From CAZVBV01 sp964509975 (lineage in GTDB: Bacteria > Patescibacteriota > Gracilibacteria > UBA4473), in assembly GCA_964509975.1 (NCBI GenBank), contig CAZDZO010000012.1, positions 1-33,604 on the forward strand: a DNA stretch of 33,604 nt. Direction: 5' to 3'. Below the pieces are notes generated by a model. The model worked only from the letters and a program-made list of their open reading frames with translations, ran no database searches and was not told the origin of the DNA. This document shows positions 23,201 through 28,969 of this stretch, piece after piece. Within the stretch, counting starts at the first letter, position 1; each line of letters starts with the position of its first letter. The position numbers were made by a program, and so were the translations under genes.

Positions 23201-24113
23201 GCACCATCCATTCTGGTTTAATCTCACTCCGAAGAAGAGACCCCGCAAGCTTCATTCTTTTTACAATCTTCTTTTGTTTTTGCCCAGAAGATTTCTTAAA
23301 TTCTTTTTCTGATTCTTTTAAAAACTCTTTGAGATCTATTTTTTGAACAATTTCTCGGATTGCATCCGCTCCTATTCCCGCTCGAAACACGTGTCCAAAT
23401 TTCATAGAAACATTCCTGTATTCTGTTTCCGTCAACACAGCTCCCGTAAGAATTAATTTTAATTCTTCTCGTGCCACTTTAAAATTTTCATTTATTGTTT
23501 CAATTTTTTCAACTAATTCTCCTTCAAGTTTTATAAGATCTTTTTCTGTCATATCCTCCCCTTTTACTGCTTTTTTTGCTGCTTTTAAACTTTGATCATT
23601 TTCTTCTTTTGCCTGGGTAAGAATTTTTTTATACTCATCTTCTAATTTTTTTTGCTCCTCTTCTTTCATTTTTTTATCTACATCAACCACAATATAAGAA
23701 GCGAAATAAACAACTTGCTCCAACTTCTTTACTGGAAGATCTAACAACAACCCTACTTTTGAAGGTGTTGATCGAAGAAACCAGGTATGTGTTACTGGAA
23801 CGGCAAGTTTAATATGCCCCATTCGTTCCCGACGAACAATCGAACGGGTCACTTCTACTCCACATTTTTCACAAATAATTCCTCTATATCGAATTCGTTT
23901 ATATTTTCCACAAGCACATTCCCAATTCTTTACGGGACCAAAAATACGCTCACAAAAAAGACCATCTCTTTCTGGTTTTTGTGTTCGGTAATTAATAGTT
24001 TCTGGTTTTGTCACTTCTCCTTTTGACCAACTTAAAATTTCCTCCGGGGAGGCTATTGAGAGAGAAATGGCGTTAAAATCCTTTAGTTTTTTGATATGCT
24101 TTGGATTTGCCAT
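20280..24113 (-). CDS. rpoC: RNA polymerase beta' subunit
   Basis: The catalytic subunit of RNA polymerase, 1277 residues. The N-terminal zinc ribbon (ECACGKYKRIRYRG then IICEKCGVEV, about residues 65-88), the metal-binding active-site NADFDGDQMAVH (near residue 525), the bridge/trigger-helix regions (GARGNWGQITQMAGMKGLV; TRRLVDSVQDV; FHMGGVA) and the second zinc site (CKTER ... CETLGGVCQKCYG) are all present. A Lys/Glu-rich coiled insert (about 145-215) explains the late position of the active site. It heads an operon with rpsL and rpsG. rpoB, nearly always directly upstream, is not here; a 430-bp gap and an unrelated gene lie there instead. Confidence 0.98.
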   Translation of the reverse strand: MANPKHIKKLKDFNAISLSIASPEEILSWSKGEVTKPETINYRTQKPERDGLFCERIFGPVKNWECACGKYKRIRYRGIICEKCGVEVTRSIVRRERMGHIKLAVPVTHTWFLRSTPSKVGLLLDLPVKKLEQVVYFASYIVVDVDKKMKEEEQKKLEDEYKKILTQAKEENDQSLKAAKKAVKGEDMTEKDLIKLEGELVEKIETINENFKVAREELKLILTGAVLTETEYRNVSMKFGHVFRAGIGADAIREIVQKIDLKEFLKESEKEFKKSSGQKQKKIVKRMKLAGSLLRSEIKPEWMVLTVIPVIPPDLRPMVQLDGGRFATSDLNDLYRRVINRNQRLKKLIQLGAPEIICRNEKRMLQEAVDILISNQSRNSRAGMNYVQKRKLKSLSDMLKGKQGRFRQNLLGKRVDYSGRSVIVVGPQLKLHECGLPKYITLELFKSFVISKLIEYEFAYNVKSAEKIIKIGEKIVWDILEEVIKDKYVLLNRAPTLHRLGIQAFQPRLVEGKAIQIHPLVCAAFNADFDGDQMAVHLPLSDKAQKEAKEIMLSSTNILKPSSGDPIINPSQDMVLGCYFLTQMFDGRQGEGMGFGSEDEAVYAYECGHIHLQAKIKVRREEEIVETTIGRVFFNQAIPEGIEYQNNSFGKKELSKILGRVYAEIGEQATAKLADDIKDMGFKYATKSGISVSVFDLKAPESKKEIMEKANSIVQKINDQYGSGLITDEERYNHTIKIWSRVKAEITQEMIQEYDKENDIFYQIDSGARGNWGQITQMAGMKGLVASPSGKTIELPIRSNLKEGFTILEYFIATHGGRKGKSDTALKTAEAGYLTRRLVDSVQDVVIHEKDCKTERSKLVTRENSAEVGQDFERRLYGRTVAKEAKVGRKVVFEEGHVIDEAAIELIREHQIEAIEVRSVMFCETLGGVCQKCYGYDLGNNKVVEKGTPVGIIAAQSIGEPGTQLTMRTFHMGGVATEGASITQGLTRVEELFEARKPNGCAPLAEISGKISIKKRDTETKILIEAEKPENDEHHLSIEFEPAVKKGDTVKEKQIIARSTESRSTVKARSAGKVTEVRADAIVIKQSEAAQRDYSVSPRITLKVKGGEIVTKGTPLTAGHLDLRELMELTTVEKVQEYILFEVQSIYASQGQDINEKHIEIIAKQMVSKARVLEAGGSDWLPGEIKDVVEVNKKNAALLKKKKDPVQVERLLLGLTRVSLWTDSWLSAASFQETTRVLVEAATTKKIDYLDGLKENVIIGRLIPAGTGFGAREKVKR

Positions 24114-24139
24114 GAATGAGTGTTAAAAGGGTATTTCAT

Positions 24140-24160
24140 CGGAAAAATCACTATTTTCCG
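24140..24160 (-). promoter_or_regulatory. Hairpin in the rpoC leader
   Basis: Perfect 7-bp arms CGGAAAA (24140-24146) and TTTTCCG (24154-24160). On the rpoC mRNA this would form close to the predicted 5' end, about 26 nt before the start codon. It has no T run, so a stabilising or regulatory stem is likelier than a terminator. Confidence 0.4.
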
Positions 24161-24175
24161 ACCAAAAGCCTCGCG

Positions 24176-24203
24176 AGTTTATGAATTTTTTTGTTTTCGT
24201 CAA
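24176..24203 (-). promoter_or_regulatory. rpoC promoter
   Basis: Minus strand: TTGACG (24203-24198), 16-bp spacer, TAAACT (24181-24176). The predicted leader is about 55 nt and contains the 24140-24160 hairpin. Confidence 0.5.
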
Positions 24204-24543
24204 GCGCTTTTTTAAGGTTTTTTTTAATTATAATTTCTTTCTGTTTTTTTAGTAAATAAATAATATATAAATATAGTTATTAATAGAAAAAAAGAGGTGT
24301 AAAAAATGGAGTTGTTTTTATAAGAGGGGAAATTAATAAAACGCCGTTTATTGGTGTTTTTTTTGTAAAATTTTTTTATCAAAAGGATTTAGTTTTTAGT
24401 AAAAAAAGTATTCATTTATAAACCCTTTTGGTGAGCGAGTTTTTTTGAAGAAAAAAAATATCCTGAAAAACGTGTGGAAAATGTGGAAAACTTTTGCGAA
24501 AAATGTGTGAAAGATTTTTGCAAATAAGTGGGAAAAATTTGAA
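24204..24543. other. AT-rich gene-free region with tandem DnaA-box-like 9-mers
   Basis: This is the main part of the 430-bp gap between rpoC and the nucleotidyltransferase gene. It holds a very AT-rich stretch (about 24225-24296), a terminator-like hairpin (24338-24364), and near its right end two head-to-tail TGTGGAAAA 9-mers (24473-24481 and 24482-24490), each fitting the DnaA-box consensus TTWTNCACA on the minus strand, plus a one-mismatch third at 24506-24514 (TGTGAAAGA). No coding sequence is convincing: the open frames here are Phe/Lys low-complexity. A replication-origin role is only a possibility. Confidence 0.4.
24338..24364. terminator. Terminator-like hairpin downstream of the nucleotidyltransferase gene
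   Basis: AAAACGCC (24338-24345) pairs with GGTGTTTT (24353-24360) with one G-T pair across a 7-nt loop, then a T run continues to 24364 on the plus strand. On the minus strand the stem is followed by TTTTATTAATTT. Either direction could terminate; it would end the leftward transcript before rpoC. Confidence 0.45.
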
Positions 24544-25743
24544 TTATTTTTGAACTTCTCCGGGAGGGCAAAGTTTTGCACGTTCAATCCGCACCCCAGG
24601 CATTAACATTGCATGTGTTCCGATTTGTGCACCAGCTCCAATAATAGCACCGAGTTTCTCATGAAGAGAGTCAATTTTTTCGTTTTTGATTTGCACACGC
24701 ACTGTTTTTTTATCAAGACGAAGGTTTGCGGTACAAGAAAAGGCCCCGAAATTTACATCGCGATCGACGATAGTGTCTCCCACGTAGGCAATATGAGTTG
24801 TCACATTTGGAGAAAGAAAACTTCGTGCAATTTCAGTGTTATATCCAGCGACACATTTTGCACCGAGGATTGAATTCCTCACGAGAGCGTTATTTCCCAC
24901 AATGGCATTTTTTCCGATATAACATGGCCCCTGGATAACCGCGTTTTCAAAAACACGAACGCCGTCTTCGATAAATACCCCGTCTCCCTTGATTTTTGCG
25001 CTGTCGGCAATTTCGGCAACAGGAGAGATGTTCGTTTCTTGTTGTGAGAGAAAAATATCTCCAAGCTCGAGGACGTGCCAAGGATATTTTACCGCTTGCC
25101 AAGTTCTAGAATACTCCACGGCGACAAAGTTTTTTGTTTTAAATAAAGCCTGAAGCGCTACTTCGTACACATCATCCTTTTGAGATTGCGCACCTTCGAG
25201 CGCCCGTTTCAAGTTTTCTGCGAGTGCGAAATAATGCGCCACAATATTTACCATATCCGAAGGCTCCCTCCCTTCGCCCGGCTTTTCTATAATAGAGCTA
25301 ATTTTATTTTCGCCATCTACTTGCAAATAACCACCCGGGAAATATTTTGTCATTTTTTTTGCCAAAATTCCGCCATCTTTATTTTTTGATTGATCGAGAA
25401 TGTCTACATATGCAGAGGGTTCGATATAATCATTTCCTCCAAGAACAAAAACAGCTTCATCCTCCTTCACAAATTTCAATCCATCAACAACCCCACCCGC
25501 CATTCCATCATCAAGGTTTTTTTGGGTCGCAATTTCGGCGGGGAAATTATTTTCTTCCAAAATAGTTCGAATGGCCTCAGTGTTTTCGCCATTTGTTACG
25601 ACGATAAAATTTTCAAGCCCGCCTTCTTGCGCCCCCTTTAATAATTTAAGGACTAGAGGCTCTCCACAGAACTCGAGCAAGTTCTTGTCGGACAAGGGCT
25701 CCATACGAGAGGAACGACCGGAGGCGAGAAATATGGTTTTCAT
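24544..25743 (-). CDS. Bifunctional-type sugar nucleotidyltransferase with a left-handed beta-helix domain (GlmU-like)
   Basis: A 399-residue protein. Residues 1-230 are a nucleotidyltransferase (LASGRSSRMEPLSDKNLLEFCGEPL: nucleotide-binding loop; VLGGNDYIEP: metal-binding Asp; IIEKPGEG: sugar-binding motif). Residues 245-399 show hexapeptide repeats (AEIADSAKIKGDGVFIEDGV, then AVIQGPCYIGKNAIVGNNA, then LGAIIGAGAQIGTHAMLMPG), as in GlmU and archaeal sugar-1-phosphate nucleotidylyltransferase/acetyltransferases. The likely product is a UDP- or dTDP-activated sugar for the cell surface; the exact substrate cannot be read. The binding loop is less glycine-rich than usual. The start codon shares one base with the stop of the DUF1858 gene. 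Confidence 0.85.
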   Translation of the reverse strand: MKTIFLASGRSSRMEPLSDKNLLEFCGEPLVLKLLKGAQEGGLENFIVVTNGENTEAIRTILEENNFPAEIATQKNLDDGMAGGVVDGLKFVKEDEAVFVLGGNDYIEPSAYVDILDQSKNKDGGILAKKMTKYFPGGYLQVDGENKISSIIEKPGEGREPSDMVNIVAHYFALAENLKRALEGAQSQKDDVYEVALQALFKTKNFVAVEYSRTWQAVKYPWHVLELGDIFLSQQETNISPVAEIADSAKIKGDGVFIEDGVRVFENAVIQGPCYIGKNAIVGNNALVRNSILGAKCVAGYNTEIARSFLSPNVTTHIAYVGDTIVDRDVNFGAFSCTANLRLDKKTVRVQIKNEKIDSLHEKLGAIIGAGAQIGTHAMLMPGVRIERAKLCPPGEVQK

Positions 25744-25988
25744 TATTGGTACAATCCTAAATCTTCGGCGGCCTCGTTTAGGTCCCGCAGGATATATTCT
25801 ACATCACTTTCGTCAAATCCATGTCCCAAAATACCGTTGCGCAAGGATTCGCTTACCCCGTGTGCACAGCCTGCACACCCGAGCCCGTGTGCATAAAGAA
25901 TTTCTCCTGCCTCGGGCATAAGGCGGATTATTTCGTCAATGTTTTCGGAGCCATCAAAAGAAAGGGGGGATTTTTTAGGACTTGTCAT
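25743..25988 (-). CDS. DUF1858 family small protein with a CxxC motif
   Basis: An 81-residue protein. The core IDEIIRLMPEAGEILYAHGL followed by GCAGCAH is the DUF1858 signature (a small helical domain with a redox-type or metal-binding CxxC, often found near hybrid cluster or iron-sulfur proteins). The rest, with repeated acidic helices (DESDVEYILRDLNEAAEDLG), fits. Function is unknown. It is the first gene of a pair with the nucleotidyltransferase; the junction is TAATG, so translation is coupled. It is divergent from thyA. Confidence 0.85.
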   Translation of the reverse strand: MTSPKKSPLSFDGSENIDEIIRLMPEAGEILYAHGLGCAGCAHGVSESLRNGILGHGFDESDVEYILRDLNEAAEDLGLYQ

Positions 25989-26010
25989 CGGGCGGAGTTT
26001 AGTACAAAAT
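25983..26010 (+). promoter_or_regulatory. Promoter of the ThyA-family gene, leaderless geometry
   Basis: TTGTCA (25983-25988), 16-bp spacer, CAAAAT (26005-26010), then exactly 7 nt to the ATG at 26018. The -10 is a weak match, but the spacing repeats that of metG, gpmI and the exonuclease gene. Confidence 0.4.
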
Positions 26011-26017
26011 AGGATTA

Positions 26018-26854
26018 ATGAAAAACGAATTTGATGAACAGTATAAACGCCTCCTTAAGACGATTTTAGACCACGGGATCGAAGAGAAAAACGAACGCAC
26101 GGGACATGTCTGCAAGAGCCTTCCGGGGATGACAATGAAGTTTGATGTTGGGGCGGGATTCCCTCTTTTGACGCTCAGAAAAATTCCTTTGAAAGTATTT
26201 ATCGCGGAACAAATGTGGTTTCTTATGGGACAAAAAAACCTCGCCTTCTTGCAACGGTTCACCAAGATTTGGGATGAATTTGCCGAAGAAAATAACTGTG
26301 TGGAGTCTGCGTACGGATACAGATGGCGGAAGCATTTTGGGCGTGATCAGATTGACGGATTGGTGCAGCTTCTTGAAAAGGATCCGAGCTCTCGACATGG
26401 GGTTATTCTTATGTGGGACCCAGCGGATGACGGTTTGGCGAATGGAATAAAAAAGAAAAACGTTCCCTGTCCGTACACCTTTACGGTACAGATTATGGGA
26501 GGGCGATTGTGTTTACATCTCATTATTCGATCCAACGATATGATGCTCGGGAATCCGCACGATGTGTCGGGGTTCGCGTTGCTCATGCACTTTTTGGCAC
26601 AGCGACTGAACGTAGGGCTTGGAGCGTTAACGATTTCAATTTCAAACGCGCACATTTACGATATTCACTTCGAACAAGCACGGGCAATTGTCGATCGCGA
26701 AGTGACGCACGAAGCGATTCAATTTAAATGCCCAGAAAACGCCTTCAAGCGAGCGGAAGATGGAGACGAGACACTCGTGGAAGAAACCTTTGCCGAACTT
26801 AAAAACAATATCGACCCGCAAGAAGGCGTGGGGAAGATGAAGATTGTGTTGTAA
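26018..26854 (+). CDS. Thymidylate synthase family protein with Asp at the dUMP-reading position (possible dCMP methylase)
   Basis: A 278-residue ThyA-fold protein. It keeps the catalytic Cys151 (VPCPYTF), Glu64 (AEQMWFL), Trp85 (IWDEF), YGYRWR, Asp174 in RSNDMMLG, and His212/Tyr214 (AHIYDIH). It departs from classical ThyA where the base is read: PFNIASY is PHDVSGF, so Asn177 of E. coli is Asp182. In this family Asn selects dUMP; T4 dCMP hydroxymethylase has Asp there, and the Asn-to-Asp change in thymidylate synthase favours dCMP methylation. The second Arg of the phosphate-binding DSRR is His127, and the His after the catalytic Cys is Pro. A plain thymidylate synthase cannot be excluded. 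DHFR-, Dcd- and dCMP deaminase-like genes lie within 3.5 kb, and the gene is followed by GNAT after 2 bp. Confidence 0.9.
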   Translation: MKNEFDEQYKRLLKTILDHGIEEKNERTGHVCKSLPGMTMKFDVGAGFPLLTLRKIPLKVFIAEQMWFLMGQKNLAFLQRFTKIWDEFAEENNCVESAYGYRWRKHFGRDQIDGLVQLLEKDPSSRHGVILMWDPADDGLANGIKKKNVPCPYTFTVQIMGGRLCLHLIIRSNDMMLGNPHDVSGFALLMHFLAQRLNVGLGALTISISNAHIYDIHFEQARAIVDREVTHEAIQFKCPENAFKRAEDGDETLVEETFAELKNNIDPQEGVGKMKIVL

Positions 26855-26856
26855 AA

Positions 26857-27378
26857 ATGTTCCATAGAAACATGAAAGCTAGGGGGATAACCATCAACGA
26901 CGCCGAAGGAGTGTTCAATGTTCAAAAGAGAACATGGCTCTCAGCCTACCCGAGTGAAAAACACGGTGTTACCCGTGAAGACATCGAGGAGAAATTTTCC
27001 AACAAAGAAGAGCGCATTGCGAAGGGAAGAAATAAAATAGAAGAGTATGGAGAAGATCGGTCTGGATGGGTTGTTGAGCTGGACGGAGAGATTGTCGGAT
27101 TTTCAGTAGCACACAAAAGCAAGAGCAGGGATCGGATCGGGGCCGTTTATGTTTTGCCAGAACACCAAGGGCGAGGGATTGGAAAGATTTTGTTACAGAA
27201 AGCACTCGGTTTTCTTGAGAATTCAAAAGAAGTTTGGGTTGAAGTGGCCTCGTACAACAAAAATGCAATAAACTTTTATCAGAAATCGGGATTCCGCATT
27301 GTGCCCGGAGCCGAAGCGAATCACGAAATAATTGAAGGCAAACTTCTCCCAACCATAGAGATGAAGATTGTTTTGTAA
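26857..27378 (+). CDS. GNAT family N-acetyltransferase
   Basis: A 173-residue acetyltransferase. The acetyl-CoA-binding motif A is complete (GAVYVLPEHQGRGIGKILL, with QGRGIG contacting the pyrophosphate; about residues 96-114), followed by motif B (NKNAINFYQKSGFRIV). The acceptor substrate is unknown. The start at 26857 follows the upstream stop by 2 bp; an in-frame ATG at 26872 is possible. The last six residues (EMKIVL) nearly repeat the end of the ThyA-family protein (KMKIVL), and the DNA there is almost identical over 22 bp. Confidence 0.85.
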   Translation: MFHRNMKARGITINDAEGVFNVQKRTWLSAYPSEKHGVTREDIEEKFSNKEERIAKGRNKIEEYGEDRSGWVVELDGEIVGFSVAHKSKSRDRIGAVYVLPEHQGRGIGKILLQKALGFLENSKEVWVEVASYNKNAINFYQKSGFRIVPGAEANHEIIEGKLLPTIEMKIVL

Positions 27379-27386
27379 AAAAGATT

Positions 27387-27489
27387 CCTCATTCCCTGCC
27401 CCCGATTTCACGAGGACAGGCTCCAGCAGAAACCCAGTCCAAAAAGGAATTCTTTATTTACTAGATTCCCAACAAAATTGGGAATGAGG
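27387..27489. repeat. MITE-like inverted-repeat element, related to the TGTCAT family
   Basis: Perfect 10-bp terminal inverted repeats CCTCATTCCC (27387-27396) and GGGAATGAGG (27480-27489). The right end is also a perfect hairpin, ATTCCCAA/TTGGGAAT (27465-27485). It occupies most of the 130-bp gap between converging genes and could serve as a terminator in both directions. Confidence 0.6.
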
Positions 27490-27508
27490 GAGTAAATTTC
27501 TAGAAAAA

Positions 27509-28381
27509 TTAAAGCTCCAACCCCAGCCACAATCGCACCGCCATTCCAATAAGGAAGCTTATTCCGGCAACCCCAAAACTTATCAGGGTCATTTCCCAGA
27601 ACCGTCGTTTAAACGATTCGTTTTTGGCGACCGCAATGTAGAAATTAAATCCGGCGATAACCAGAACAACAACGACCAACATGGCGATGAGGGCGTGCAC
27701 GTAATTGTTAAAAATTACATACGGAAGAATAAGAAGCACCACCGTGGATATGTACGCAATCCCAGTATAAAGTGAGGACGTAAGTGCGTTCTCGCCGCCC
27801 TCCTCTTTGGTGGACAAATATTCACTCGCCGCCATAGAGAGCGAAGCCGCGACTCCGGTGATGATTCCCAAAAGCGCAATAATACGCGTGTTTTGAATCG
27901 CAAAAGAAAACCCCGCCAAGGCGCCAGAGAGTTCGACGAGAGCATCATTGAGACCCAAGACAACAGACCCTGCGTAAGCGAGCTTCTTTTCGTTCAAGAG
28001 TGTAATGAGTTCTTGCTCGTGCCGCTCTTCGTCTTTCATAATCTGCTCAGCTTCGGGAAAATGCGGAATTATTTTTTTATAAGCCACCTGTGCATGTTCT
28101 TCTCCCCGTTCCATAAATCGAGCCCCAAAGGTCAGCCCAAAAACACGAGAAACCCATGTCCATTTCCAGGCACGGAACTTATGCGGCCCCACCGTTTCTT
28201 CGGCGAGCCCTTCCCAAATCTTGGCGTGTGCCCGCTCTTCGGCGGCAATTTTTTTGAGAACAGCTTTGTTGTGGGGGGCCTTGGCAAGTTTTGCTAATCG
28301 GTCATATACCAAAGCCTCTGTGCGCTCACTTCGTTGGAACTCAAGAATGGTCTTTCGCAGGGCGGGAGAAAGGTTTGTCAT
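27509..28381 (-). CDS. Ferritin-like domain fused to a VIT1/CCC1-type iron/manganese transporter (MbfA-like)
   Basis: A 290-residue membrane protein. Residues 1-135 form a ferritin/rubrerythrin-like four-helix domain with ExxH-type diiron ligands (AEERAHAKIWE; GEEHAQ; KDEERHEQEL). Residues 140-290 are a VIT1-type transporter with about five membrane helices (YAGSVVLGLNDALVELSGAL; IIALLGIITGVAASLSMAASEYLS; then three hydrophobic helices to the C-terminus). Such fusions export iron or manganese, the soluble domain sensing or delivering the metal. The start at 28381 (MTNLSPALR) is preferred because the -10 (TACTAT, 28394-28389) overlaps the upstream ATG at 28390 and ends 7 nt before 28381. Confidence 0.88.
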   Translation of the reverse strand: MTNLSPALRKTILEFQRSERTEALVYDRLAKLAKAPHNKAVLKKIAAEERAHAKIWEGLAEETVGPHKFRAWKWTWVSRVFGLTFGARFMERGEEHAQVAYKKIIPHFPEAEQIMKDEERHEQELITLLNEKKLAYAGSVVLGLNDALVELSGALAGFSFAIQNTRIIALLGIITGVAASLSMAASEYLSTKEEGGENALTSSLYTGIAYISTVVLLILPYVIFNNYVHALIAMLVVVVLVIAGFNFYIAVAKNESFKRRFWEMTLISFGVAGISFLIGMAVRLWLGLEL

Positions 28382-28388
28382 CACGTTC

Positions 28389-28416
28389 ATAGTACCCCAA
28401 AAACGAATATCAACAA
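28389..28416 (-). promoter_or_regulatory. Promoter of the ferritin-VIT gene
   Basis: Minus strand: TTGTTG (28416-28411), 16-bp spacer, TACTAT (28394-28389), then 7 nt to the ATG at 28381. The -10 is preceded by TGGGG, which is one arm of an inverted repeat shared with the divergent promoter. Confidence 0.45.
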
Positions 28417-28450
28417 TAAAGACTTGCCTTTGTTTGCGCTTCTGGGGTAC
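28392..28450. promoter_or_regulatory. Inverted repeat overlapping both divergent -10 boxes
   Basis: GTACCCCA (28392-28399) and TGGGGTAC (28443-28450) are perfect 8-bp inverted repeats. Each arm runs into the -10 hexamer of the promoter that leaves the region on its own side. It could be a regulator site or just a shared promoter context. Confidence 0.4.
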
Positions 28451-28453
28451 ATT
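28424..28453 (+). promoter_or_regulatory. Promoter of the DHFR-dcd-deaminase operon
   Basis: TTGCCT (28424-28429), 18-bp spacer, TACATT (28448-28453), then 9 nt to the ATG at 28463, leaving a leader of at most 2-3 nt. Confidence 0.45.
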
Positions 28454-28462
28454 CCTCCCACG

Positions 28463-28969
28463 ATGAAGTTGACCCTCCTTATGGCACAGACGTTAGACGG
28501 AAAAATCGCAAAAGATGCGGATCATTTTCCTGACTGGACAGAGAAAGCCGACAAGAAGTTTTTTATGAACTACACCAAGGAGGCTGGGGTCATGATTATG
28601 GGGCGCACGACGTTTGAAACACTGCCAGGGGTTTTGCCGGGGAGACTAACAGTGGTGCTTTCTCGGTCCGCTGGAGAATGGGAAGAAAGAGCAGAAAACC
28701 TTATCTTCACTTCTCTTGTTCCAGACAAGATTCTTGAAAAACTAGAAACACTCAACTTCGACCACGCCGTTCTCACAGGAGGAACAACTATTAATACTCT
28801 TTTTGCCAAAGAAGGATTGATTGATGAAGTGATTCTTACGGTTTCGCCGGTAATTTTTGGGACAGGGATGGGGGTGTTCGCGCCGGGAATTTCACTTGAT
28901 CTAACCCTTGAAAAATCAGAGCCATTGGGGGATAATTCGCGCACTTTGTATTACAAAGTTAAAAAATGA
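28463..28969 (+). CDS. Dihydrofolate reductase family protein
   Basis: A 168-residue protein of the DHFR/RibD-C superfamily. Typical DHFR features are MAQTLDGKIAKD at the start, DWTEKADKKFF (position of the catalytic acid), VMIMGRTTFETLP (NADPH- and folate-binding), GRLTVVLSR, and VLTGGTTINTLF followed by DEVILTVSPVIFGTG. It should reduce dihydrofolate to tetrahydrofolate with NADPH, which is needed when a ThyA-type reaction oxidises the folate. RibD-like flavin reductases share several of these motifs and are the alternative. It is the first gene of an operon with dcd-like and dCMP deaminase genes (ATGA junction at 28966). Confidence 0.82.
   Translation: MKLTLLMAQTLDGKIAKDADHFPDWTEKADKKFFMNYTKEAGVMIMGRTTFETLPGVLPGRLTVVLSRSAGEWEERAENLIFTSLVPDKILEKLETLNFDHAVLTGGTTINTLFAKEGLIDEVILTVSPVIFGTGMGVFAPGISLDLTLEKSEPLGDNSRTLYYKVKK

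Noticed and set aside
24396..24587. 63-codon minus-strand frame in the AT-rich gap
   Set aside because: Its product is mostly Phe, Lys and His repeats from poly-A/T tracts and has no family resemblance.
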